Source of the DNA: Turnera subulata
Taxonomy: Eukaryota; Streptophyta; Magnoliopsida; Malpighiales; Passifloraceae
Direction of reading: 5' to 3'
Assembly: GCA_028386065.3 (NCBI GenBank)
Contig: JAKUCV010004295.1
Span: 1-64,000 of the forward strand
Length of the DNA stretch: 64,000 nucleotides
This document shows positions 37,697 through 48,378 of this stretch, piece after piece. Made by a program: the position numbers and the translations under genes. Below the pieces are notes generated by a model. That model ran no database searches, had not been told where the DNA came from, and saw only the letters and a program-made list of their open reading frames with translations. Numbering within the stretch: the stretch's first letter is position 1; every line of letters begins with the position of its first letter.

Positions 37697-39265
37697 TAAC
37701 AAATAATGAATGACACGGCATACACTAATGAATGATGTCTAGTCTCCTACAATAATTTTTTTTCTTAGAATTTCATCATAATAGTCCTCTATAATATTTC
37801 TCTATAATTGCGCAAAAATAATCAAAATAATTAATATAAATAATTATATAGAAGAGCATCAAAACAAATTATAAAGAAGAAAATTAAGAATACTCAAAGA
37901 ACCAAGAATAATGATAGAGATACTTATCATTTACAACGTATTGACTAAAGATGGCAAAAAATAATTATATAAAAATATAAACAATCTACATAAAAAGAAG
38001 AACGTACTGCAAAAAAGAACGAAGAAGGAAACTAAAACCATATGAAACGATTCTAATATGTAATAATTTCATACGGATGCACAACCTCCTATCACAAAAA
38101 TAATTATATAAAAATATAAACAATTTATATAAAAAGAAGAACATACCGCAAAAGAACAAAGAACGAAACTAAAACCATATTCAACGATTCTAATATGTAA
38201 TAATTTCATACGGATGCACAACCTCCTATCACAAGAGATACTTAACTTGTAAAAACACATGTAAGTCATACCAGATTACCACTTAAAACCATATTAAGTG
38301 ATTATAATATGTAATAATTTCAGCGAAATGACTAAAAACATAATACAAAGAACAAAGTTCTCGCAAAATATTAAATTTATTTTTTAATATAAAAAACTTT
38401 TAAAGTAAAAAGTACTATAAGACATTAAATATTAAAATAAATACCAAATTTATATAAAAAGTATGAACAAAAGTTAAGAATTGGTATATTATTAACATAA
38501 TATATTGCAAAAAATTAAAAAAAATATTTTTGTTTTACAAGAATTCTAATATATTATGAATCACCTAAGCAATAATATGAAAATAACTAAATAACCAATA
38601 TTTCCAAAATTAACTGTGAATTAATCTAAATGTTTACAAAAAAATCATATTTTATAAAAACTAAATAATATTATTTTAAAAAAATATAAAAAAATTTACC
38701 ATAAAATAAAGAAATATTCTCAAAAAATTAAAATATTAAAATATATTTTTTCATATAATAAATTTTTAAAATAAAAATAATTAGAAACAAATAAATATTA
38801 AAATAATCATCAAATTTATAAAAAGATAAGATATGAACAAAAAATAAGAGCTAGAATATTATTGATGTAGTATATTGCAGAAAACTTAGAAATAAGATAA
38901 TTTTTAAAAGTTAAAATTATTATTTTTTAATAGTTCTAGTATTTTATGAAACTGCCAATCTGAATAGTATAATATTAAAATAATTAAATAACAAATATAT
39001 ACGATAAAAAGATTATATCAGGTATTAAAGAACATATTGTAGAAATTAGGCATAAAAATATTATAGAAAGAACTATAATGACTGTCAAAAATTAACTAAG
39101 AACTAATATAAATTTAAAAAAAATCATATCTTATAGAAACTAAATAATATTATTTTTTTAAGAAAATAAAGTTACAAATCAAAATCAAAGAAGTTAATAG
39201 AAGTGAATAAAAAAAAGTTTTAAAGAATAAATAAAAATAGAAATAATTAATATAAATGATGAGCT
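37697..39265. other. A-rich shell sequence with a 138-bp tandem duplication
   Basis: The MULE's right flank. A block containing CATACGGATGCACAACCTCC occurs twice (about 37960-38098 and 38099-38235), with a third partial copy near 38285. The rest is very AT-rich with no supported frame. The texture matches the other shell pieces. Confidence 0.6.
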
Positions 39266-39498
39266 TGTTGGCCTAAGGTCGGATTAGCATGTGCTTTGTG
39301 TTAATCATTTTCTATAATCTTAATTAAGTATGCTAACCGAGATAATTGATTATGTGTGGATTAGTGTTTGGTTTTGCGTAAATCATATTTATTAATCCTC
39401 TTTATTCCTTAGCCATGTTTTGATGCTAACAAACTTTGAGTTTCAGATTTATATATTAAATCAAAGCATGCATGTGATATTTTTGTGTAGTAGACATG

Positions 39499-41049
39499 TG
39501 AAATGCCCCGATCCGTATTTACCGTTATACACAGTAAACACGTGGGACCTATTATTTATTGCAGAAACCACAGTGGTAAATATCACAAGCCAACGGTATT
39601 AATACAACATCAGTACTCGTCCCGGCACGGAGACATTATTACAACAAGCAACAGAAACAGAGTAATAAAATGCAAGCAGCGGAAGTCTTAATACAATACA
39701 ACAATAGACAACAATATGAAAATGATGCAACGCAGGATGGATCCGGGCCTGGCAAAGGGTGCGCCACAGCTTGCCTCGAACGTACCTGAGCTACGCACAA
39801 TCAAACTACGTGACCAGGTCACACTGGCGAGGGGTGAGTCCGAAGTGCTCACCGGGTAAAATCCATAAGCAAATATACATATACAAGCAACCGTAAATTT
39901 CCAAGTCACATTATCAGCAATTAACTAAGGTTCTCACAAACCTTAAATGACTCACTTGTGATTCTAGACATGCTATTCCAATTTTATTATCAGGGCCCCT
40001 ATCACTAGTTAAATGGTGGTCGTCGCCTGGTAGTCAAGCTAGCTAGCCCGTGGACCCCGCCCTGGTACCTCCACGTATAATTGGCACAGACAAGGAGCAG
40101 ACCCCAAGTACACTCTCCCCCAACGCCTAAAATAATAATTGGTACAGACAGGGAGCAGACCCCAAGCACACTCTCCCCCAGCACCATAAAATAAAAGACT
40201 ACCATCTGGTTGTTCCAACATTTAACTGTGACTCACTAGATGTCTAAGTGCATTCAATTTTATTATTTCTTTTCCCTCATTTTTAGTTATTATACATCTA
40301 TTATCCGATCATTATCTCATTATCCTAAGCAGGCTCACAGCCTCTCCACTCGTCTGGATAAAACAACCTTATTCCAAACCGCTACCCCATACTAGTACCC
40401 CTGGTACTCAACTCACACAATTTTCACAGTCAATAACAACAGTAATAACTTACTTTTACCAACAATTCCAACAACATCAATAACATCAACAGCATCAATC
40501 ATCAATTTAATTCATCACAAAACAAACCAGCAAACATCGCACATAGTAAACAAACAGCAACTTGATATCACGGGCAGTATATAAATATTTACTTATCCTC
40601 ACCTTAGCCGATTATCAATTATGGAATCTCAACAGGTTCCAAAGCTAGTTCCTCGGAATACTGCTCGATACCAGCTCCTATATAACAAATAACAAATGCT
40701 CATATAAGATGCAACATAATCCGTATGCCATGATGCTACAAATTGTAAATTAAACCCCCTTGGTTATACGTCATCATCTCCATAAAATTATTATACTTGC
40801 CCAAATATAATTACCAAATATTATTATTTTATTTTTCAAAAAGGTATTATTATATATACTTAGTGAAATATTCCCCAGAATATACAATACCATATTTATT
40901 TCCAAAACATTTTCATAGTATATATACCCCTTTTCTAAATTTATTTACTCTTATAATAATTTTTCAAAGGAAATCAATATTATATTTACATTTTCTCAAA
41001 ATAATGTTAGTGATATCATTTTTTTTTCCAGCAAAACATATTCATATAC

Positions 41050-41102
<53 letters not shown>

Positions 41103-41185
41103 CAAAATACTATAACTCATACTTACCATATTATTATTAAAATAACCATAACATAATTACCTTAATTTTCCAAAAATACTCATAT

Positions 41186-41218
<33 letters not shown>

Positions 41219-42720
41219 TACCATTTATATCCACAGTATATATATCAAAGGTATTTACCATATATTTATTTTTAAGGATATAAATCATATGATATTTTTA
41301 GTTCCTTTCTAGAAAATATAATCATTTAATTTATTATTACTTTTCCAGAAAAATAAAATTTGTATAAACTATATTTTTTTTCCAGAAATATATATATATT
41401 ATTATTATTTTTTATATACAAAACCGGACTGGGCTTGTTAGTCTAGACCCAAGTCCAAGCCCCAAGTCAAACATCCAGCCTAGGTCAACCCAAGGAGGTC
41501 CAACCCAGGTGCAAGGCCTGGACCACGGCTAAAGCCCAAGCTTAGGCCCGCCAAGGCCTGACCCAGCACCAACATAGACCACCACGCCCGGGCCAACCCG
41601 CACCAGTCGGGTCATCCATAACCGTGAGCGGGTCTGCTCACCTTGGAAGCTTAGCGGCGGCGACGCGAGCAAAACGGAAAGGAGACGGCACGGGAACGGA
41701 GGCGATGGCGGCACAGCTGACGGGGCGAGACGCGACGGTGTCGTGTGCAGGCGAGGAGGCGACGGTGGTGGCTACTGTCGGCGGCAGAGGTGGAGGAGAA
41801 CAGGAGAGGGGAGGAAGAAGAAGATCGGGCAACGCGATGGTCGTCACTGGTGTTGCTGCGGTGGTGGAGTCTGTCGCGCGTGAGGAGGACGGCGACGGCG
41901 GCCCTGCGTCCTGCGACGACTGCAAGAGAGAAGGTGACGGTGGTGGCAAGCAGCAGCGATGGCCCGGTTCGGCTGCAACGATGGAGCTGCGACGGCGACA
42001 GCGGCACGGCCAGCAGCAGCAGCAGAAGGAAGCAACGGCTAGCATGGAAGGGAGGAAGAGGAGGCATCGGCTGTGGTGGTTGGTGTCAGGTCACGGGGAA
42101 GAGGGAAGAAGAGAGGAAAAAGAAAATGGTGGGGTGGTTTCAGTGGCGGTGGATCGGTGGTGGTGGCAGGAGGAAGAAGAAGTGGAGGTGAGGTGTGGGG
42201 TTGTCCAAAACGTCACAGTTTTGGTTGGGTATGTGTGTGTTTTGTTATTTTTTTTTCTTTCTTTTCTTGGTTTTGTGAAGTTTGCAGTAGGTGGTTTTGC
42301 TGGGCAGGGAGAATGAGCTGGGTTTGAAGAAGAAGAGATGATGGTGGTGTACTGGGTGCAAAAGCATGTAGAGAGCAAGGTTTAGCAGGAAGAAATAGCA
42401 AGTGCATCACGGGCGACACAAGCATGCAGGCGTGTCCAGTCCAGACCAGAAAATAACTGATGTACCCACTTAATTATATTTCTGGTCTGCTCCGTCACGG
42501 TTAACCTGATTTTTCTGAGGATTCCGGGACCCGAAAAATACCAACTTAGGTCCGAAAAAATCCACAGAAAAATCCCGAGCGAGGGAAAAAGACTCGGTTT
42601 CGAAAAACAACGCTCGATTTACCTTGAATTAATTACTCAAGATTAAATTCAAAGGTAAATCACTGTATAACAACTTTTACAGTCCCGGTAAAAATCCAAA
42701 TTTTTACCGGGGTTGTTACA
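39499..42720 (-). repeat. 3' LTR of the chimeric element (LTR 5, 3,222 bp)
   Basis: It starts TGAAATGCCCCGATCC and ends GGGGTTGTTACA on the plus strand. It holds two units of the GGGGGAGAGTGTGCTTGGGG-type subrepeat (40076-40190), a long (AT)n tract (41053-41101) and a GC-rich block (41620-42330). Confidence 0.88.
41053..41101. repeat. (AT)n microsatellite in LTR 5
   Basis: About 24 AT units, at a place equivalent to the AT runs of the other LTRs. Confidence 0.95.
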
Positions 42721-42865
42721 TTCTACCCACCTTAAAAAGAATTTCGTCCCCGAAATTCCTTGTCTTATCCGTGGGTCCTACCACGTTAAACTTCTGGTAT
42801 ACTCCACCAGGTGTCCAACTCAACGCGAGATTTCGCTTATACCCTTAAGCGACATCTCCTCCGCT

Positions 42866-42873
42866 TATATAAA
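42866..42873 (+). promoter_or_regulatory. TATA box of antisense ORF A
   Basis: TATATAAA lies 43 bp before the ORF A start at 42909, followed by CACTCTCAGCCATGG. The other copy has TATAAATA at the matching place. A conserved TATA inside an otherwise diverged segment suggests an independent antisense transcript. Confidence 0.5.
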
Positions 42874-42908
42874 CCGAACCTCATAAAACTGAAAACTCAC
42901 TCTCAGCC

Positions 42909-43286
42909 ATGGACTCTCCACTAAGGACAAGAACTACCTCAGACTCCGAGGATAACAGCTACATCGATGGTACTGCTTTCTCTACAGACTCCGATGATGA
43001 ACCGCCAAAGAAGCACTTCAAGACGAACATCGTCGGTCTGAAAGAACACATGGTCGTCTCCCCAAGACGACGAAAGAAGCATGCTGGCAAAGAAGCTGAT
43101 GATCGGAAGGGCAAAGCAACGGCTGAAAGCAGCACTCCGCAGCAGACACTGACGCAGCTGAACATCTCACTGAGGAAGGTCAGCTCGGTGGTGATGCAGA
43201 TCGAACTGGCGTGCGCGGAACTCTCCTCCCACATAAAAAATATACAAAAACTTGTAAAAGATCTAGAGAAGCAAGTAACCCCATAG
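42909..43286 (+). CDS. ORF A, antisense 125-aa basic/coiled-coil protein (second copy)
   Basis: 125 codons, the same length as the copy at 29425-29802 and alignable without gaps. Residues 68-93 (KGKATAESS to LRKVSS) are identical between copies. The middle is more variable but keeps its basic character (PPKKHFKT, RRRKKHAGK). The C-terminal part is predicted coiled coil. It is antisense to the LTR and lies between the polypurine tract and ORF B. Antisense extra ORFs near the 3' LTR are known in some plant Ty3/gypsy lineages (Tat/Grande group), but I cannot relate this sequence to those. Function unknown. Confidence 0.6.
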   Translation: MDSPLRTRTTSDSEDNSYIDGTAFSTDSDDEPPKKHFKTNIVGLKEHMVVSPRRRKKHAGKEADDRKGKATAESSTPQQTLTQLNISLRKVSSVVMQIELACAELSSHIKNIQKLVKDLEKQVTP

Positions 43287-44093
43287 GGTACTCCTTCTCT
43301 ATTATAAAACCGTTATGAAAAATAAATAAACAAGCTTTTTCCTTTTTAAGATAAATCTCTCTTTATAATATAAAAACTTATGTTAAATAGAAAAACAAAA
43401 CATTTTAAAGCAGAAGAAAACCAATAAGAAGGAAATAAAAAATCAAACATAAGAAAGTTAAAACAAAACAAAATTTGTTTTTCATGTTCAGCGTTCTAGA
43501 TCGGTCGTAAACATCCTTGATCCCGAGAAACGTGACATGCACAACTAACGGTGAAGTCGGTTTCTCTCGTGAAAAAGACATCCGTTAACTCGCAAGGCGA
43601 TGATCACGAGCACGTCCTGTGTCCCTCGAAGAAACAACATCCACCTGTCCACAAGCCAAAAACGTCTTCCAGATATCGTATCCCTCCATGATGTCCAAAC
43701 AGGTGTAATCTTGTCGCACATGCACTCTACTCGAGGTATGGTCCCATCAATCTAGCCACAACGGTCACGGATGCATGTGATAAAAGATGTAAAAAATATA
43801 GAAAAAGCCATAAAAAGAAACGCTAAGATAGCCAGAGCGAAAGAAAATTGTGAGTTAGAAGTGGGCTGAAAAAACACTTGCGTTTGTAGCCCTAAAACAC
43901 ACAAGGTGACGAAGCAATAAATGAGGCAACGGCAAAATTTTCAAAAAGCAACACCTTGAAGAATGAAAACGGTTTGGAGTTTTGTAGGAAGAAATCTGCT
44001 TTTCCAATCTCTGAAAAATCCTTTAGACTTTCCCGGGGATAGGTGGGGTCTAAACTTTGAAAAACAAAATAGTAATCACACTCCCCATAAGAG

Positions 44094-44101
44094 TATAAAA
44101 G
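44094..44101 (+). promoter_or_regulatory. TATA box of antisense ORF B
   Basis: TATAAAAG about 115 bp before the ORF B start at 44215. The surrounding sequence (GAGTATAAAAGACGGAGTGG) is the same in the inverted copy near 28665-28680. Confidence 0.5.
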
Positions 44102-44214
44102 ACGGAGTGGTGAGATGTAAATCATCAAAAGCATTTTGAAAGAGAGTTTTGTAACACGTTTAGAAAAATAAACACAAAACACGTTCAGAAAAGACACAAA
44201 ATCGCCAAGTCAGA

Positions 44215-44898
44215 ATGCCTGCTCCATCATTTGTCTTTTTCGTTGAGGGTGCCTCCTTAGGAAGAAGAAACCGGTTGGCCTACAGTCTAATCAACGAACG
44301 TCCAGAGGAACTACCGAGCGAGCTCGGTAGGATGGCTCGTCTGGTTTTCGTCGACAAACTCTACTCCTCCAGGTTCTTCGTCACTCCCATGGAAGAGACG
44401 TTCTTCCTAGAGGACCAAAGCACCCTGAGGACCTCCTTCTACAGCTCGGCCAATTCCGTCATGTTTTTCATTTCTTAAAGACTTCAGGAATTCAACCTAG
44501 AGCCTACTTGCCAATTCCTGGACCAAGGTACCTACTACCAGCTGTCAATGACTGCCCAGACCATGCCCAGAGTAACTCGGTTACCACTAACTTGGCCAAA
44601 GGCCCGACTACTGGTGTGGAACTGCAGAGGAATCGCTAACCGTTCCCAAGAGTTTTCGCGTACCCTGAGAGACCTGAAGAACCAGTATAAGCCCAACATG
44701 GTTCTACTCATGGAGACCCAGTGGCAGCCTGAAGACGATCACGGTGTCATCCCATTTCGGTTCCCTCCAGCAAACCGGTTCGAGCTTCCTGGTCAGAATA
44801 ACTCGGGCGGCATGTGGTTCTCGTGGAACGATAGCATCAGGGTCAACATTAACAATGACCCCAATAGCTTCAGGGTCAACGTTGTCCCAAGAAGATGA
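44215..44898 (+). pseudogene. ORF B with appended L1-type endonuclease fragment
   Basis: One frame of 228 codons interrupted by a single stop at 44476-44478. Residues 1-100 match the other ORF B copy (about 89%), which has Glu at the stop position, so the stop is a private mutation. From about residue 138 the frame reads RLLVWNCRGIANRS, LRDLKNQYKPNMVLLMETQ and NSGGMWFSWND, the N-terminal third of a plant L1-type apurinic-like endonuclease, including the WNCRG Asn and the MET Glu that belong to the active site. It stops (VVPRR) before the remaining catalytic residues, so it cannot be an active nuclease. The fusion is antisense to the LTRs. The other copy is truncated before this part. Confidence 0.7.
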
Positions 44899-45127
44899 AT
44901 AATTTTTATAATAATATCAATGTAATAATAATATTAGTAATATTAATAATATTTATGTTTCTGCATATTTATGGCATTAATTACCTCTTATGTGAATGTT
45001 CTTTGGCAAGCTGGCGTCCCTCGACTGGATCCATCATGTACTAACTAAATGACATAAATGCAAAATAATAAACATATGGAGCGAGCTATGAACAACAAAT
45101 AAGCAAAACAATCACCCAAGGACCTAC

Positions 45128-45147
45128 CGCCTGCTCCGCTACCAAAA
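45128..45147 (-). other. Primer binding site, variant
   Basis: Minus strand TTTTGGTAGCGGAGCAGGCG directly next to the LTR start at 45148. It is the same variant as at 25034 and 55980. Confidence 0.7.
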
Positions 45148-46429
45148 TGAAACGCCCCGATCCGTATTTACCGTTATACACAGTAAACACGTGGGACCAA
45201 TTATTTATTACAGAAACCACAGTGGTAAATATCACAAGCCAACGGTATTAATACAACATCAATACTCGTCCCGGCACGGAGACAATATTACAACAAGCAA
45301 CAGAAACAGAGTAATAAAATGCAAGCAGCGGAAGTTTTAATACAATACAACAATAGGCAACAATATGAAAATGATGCAACGCAGGATGGATCCGGGCCTG
45401 GCAGAGGGTGCGCCACAGCTTGCCTCAAACATACCTGAGCTACGCACAATCAAACTACGTGACCAGGTCACGCAGGCGAGGGGTGAGTCTGAAGTGCTCA
45501 CAGGGTAAAATCCATAAGCAAATATACATATACAAGCTACCGTAAATTTCCAAGTCACATTACCAACAATTAACTAAGGTTCTCACAAACCTTAAATGAC
45601 ACACTTGTGATTCTAGACATGCTATTCTAATTTTATTATCAGGGCCCCTATCACTAGTTAAATGTTGGAACAGCCAGATGGTATTCTTTTATTTTATGGT
45701 GCTGGGGGAGAGTGTGCTTGGGGTTTGCTCCCTGTCTGTACCAATTATTATTTTAGGCACTGGGGGAGAGTGTGCTTGGGGTCTGCTCCCTGTCTGTGCA
45801 AGTTATACGTGGAGGTACCAGGGCGGGGTCCACGGGCTAGCTAGCTTGACTACCTGGCGACGGCCACCATTTAACTTGTGATAGGGGCCCTGATAATAAA
45901 ATTAGAATAGCGTGTCTAGAATCACTAGTGTGTTATTTAAGGTTCGTGAGAACCTTAGTTAATTGTTGGTATTGTGACTTGGAAATTAACGGTTGTTTGT
46001 ATATGTATATTTGCTTATGGATTTTACCCGGTGAGCACTTCGGACTCACCCCACGCCTGCGTGACTCGGTCACGTAGTTTGATTTGTGCTGAGTACAGGA
46101 ACATACATGGGAAGCTGCAATGTACCCTTGGACAAGACTCGGATCCATTAATTTGCATCGGATTTTGCATATGTTGGTATTGAAACTATAAATGCTTTCG
46201 CTGTGCTATAATTTGGGTTCCCGGGTTCGGGTGATATGTTTTGATGTAGGGTCGATGGGCCAAATTTCAGATGTTTATTTTGATTGCATTGGGCCGTTAG
46301 GCCAGTTTCTCTGTTATATTCGTTGATATTATCTTTGGGCCGTTGGGCCGTGTCTCGTGTTGCATATACTGTTGTACGGTTCCGGTACGTGTTTACTGAG
46401 GCTGGTAAATATGGGTCGGGGCGTTTCAA
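45148..46429. repeat. Fold-back chimeric LTR (LTR 6)
   Basis: 45148-45663 is collinear with the start of LTR 5. At AGTTAAATG (about 45655-45663) the sequence switches to the opposite strand: it continues as the reverse complement of the segment that in LTR 5 ends near 40227, and runs back to an LTR end (GGGGCGTTTCA, 46429). The return arm belongs to another subfamily, as shown by its distal 300 bp. Two subrepeat units are present, inverted (45699-45813). Confidence 0.8.
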
Positions 46430-48378
46430 CATGTCTCTTTCAAGTCTTGTTACATGTGCATCCATCCTAGACTCTATATTATATATTAATTAAGCTAACT
46501 AGGTTTTGATTATCACAAACCTATGCATAGCATCTTGTGTATCTAAATATGTATTCCACCTCACATGAAGAATGCCCAACCCGTGATCAAACATTCTAAT
46601 CAAGCCTTGGAAGATGAGTGAGTGGAATTGGGTTTGGTGTTAGTGGAGCATGAAGTGTTGCTTTCATCTACAAGCTCCCATGCCACTCACAATTATTTAA
46701 TCCCTATGGGGATTGGTCAAGGAACCTAGTACACTACCATTTCTGGGTTCTGAATCAATATCAAAAGCTACCTTAAACAAATCAAATGTCAGCTGAATTC
46801 AAACTTCCTAGGCCCAACCTAGGACTATGCTAAACAATGACATCAATGATAAAAAGCTGCAGTCTGGTGTGTCTCATGCCAAAACGTGAAAGGGACAACA
46901 GGGAAGAAGAACATTGACACTCTGGCACCTCTGACGACAGAATGGGCTAAAAGGGAAAGGACTCCTAACGGAGTCAAATTGATTCAACCAAGTCCCAAAT
47001 CGGAATGCCATCCTTGGACTTTACAGAAGCTGCTGAAATGTTGAAGACCTGGCGTCTTTCATGAAAAATCTGACAGTGACAAGAGATTGATGATAGTTGG
47101 CTTTCCTTGGTCTTTGTGTCAAGCTAACCCATACTAGGAAGTCAAATGAACCTAGTACTCTACACTTCTGGAACTACACAAAATGATTCAAATAAGTTGC
47201 AGCTTCCTCTCTTAACGTTCATATCAAATCAGCATGTGAGCAACAACCTTGATCTTCACAAAAAGATGCTAAATGATGGTGACTACTCAGGAGATTTGAA
47301 CGTTGTGGCACCTTTCATGCCAGAACTCATAGTTGTTACTCTTGGAGGCTTCTTCTCCCTTGCCTCTATATAAAGAAGATTGGTTGATGAAGAATGTTCG
47401 AGCTGGCAATGAAGAAAGAAGTGAGAAATTAGCAGCAACTCTCCTCCTAAACTTGAGAGTGTTCAAAGATCCTTCCTTGTGCATTACTTGTAAATCTCTT
47501 GAGTGAGTCACTCATGAAGATAGCATGAGAGAGGGTTATATCTTAGACAAGCTTATGAGTGCTTTGTGCTGATTAGTGATAAGCAAAGTTAGGATTAGCT
47601 TTGAGAGAAGTTTGCAAGTTGCACCTTAGAAAAACTTATGAGAGATAGGCTTTGTTGGTTTAACCTATGAAGAAACCAATTGAGTGAGGTAGGATAGTGA
47701 ATATCTTACTGGGGAGCTAAGAGCAAAGCTTGGATTAGCTTTGTGGGTGTGAGAGCTTAGAGGTTAGAGGTTAGCCTAGGTAAAACCTTGTACTATAGGT
47801 TATTGGTTGATCTCGTAAAAATCAAAGTTAGTGAAGGTTAGAAATCTCAAGGTGGACTCCTTGAGTAGTGGAGGTAGTCCTGTGTGGTGAACCACTATAA
47901 ATCCTTTGTGTCAATATCTCTAACCCTCTCCTTAATTGTGCTTTAGTGTGTTCATAATTTTCCAAATTTAGATACAAAGTTGATTTGGCATTGGTGACGC
48001 CAAATCGGTGATTAAGTAAAAAAGGACTAATTCACCCCCCTCCCCCCTAGCCACTTTGGACCTACAGAACTCATAAAAAAAAACCACACAATATAAACCC
48101 TTATACAATGGTATTCTAAAGTAATAAAAAAATTTACTTCCCTAAGAAGTAAAAAGATAAAAAGAATTCCTACAGGAAATTATTATATATAAACATAAAA
48201 TCAATATATGAGTGTTAAAATAGAAAATAATAAAATATTTATTACTAAATAATAGTATTCTCAAGTTATATAAAAAAAAAATTTACAATCAATAAACCAA
48301 AAGGATACATAAGTAAGTAAATGAAAGAAATTAGGAGGACAAAGAATTAATATAAAATTTTAAACACAATAATATTAC

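Larger units (their letters stand above)
39499..46429 (-). mobile_element. Chimeric non-autonomous gypsy element with antisense ORFs
   Basis: 6,931 bp flanked by a perfect ACATG duplication (39494-39498, 46430-46434). On the minus strand the order is: rearranged 5' LTR (46429-45148), primer site, gag-start relic, AT-rich spacer, ORF B and ORF A on the opposite strand, polypurine tract, 3' LTR (42720-39499). gag-pol is absent. Both outer ends are of the same LTR end type (CGTTTCA pointing outward), because the right LTR folds back on itself. Confidence 0.8.
39266..48066 (+). mobile_element. Solo copia-type LTR, split by the chimeric gypsy element
   Basis: The outer parts (39266-39498 and 46435-48066, together about 1.87 kb) start TGTTGGCC and end GGACCTACA. 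Flanks GAGCT (39261-39265) and GAACT (48067-48071) match at 4 of 5 positions. A TATATAAA box (47367-47374) and a tail with AATTCACCCCCCTCCCCCCT are typical of plant copia LTR 3' regions. No internal domain follows, hence solo. Confidence 0.55.

Noticed and set aside
41624..42316. 230-codon Gly/Glu/Arg-rich frame, with overlapping frames on both strands
   Set aside because: Multiple overlapping frames on both strands of the GC-rich LTR block signal composition, not coding.
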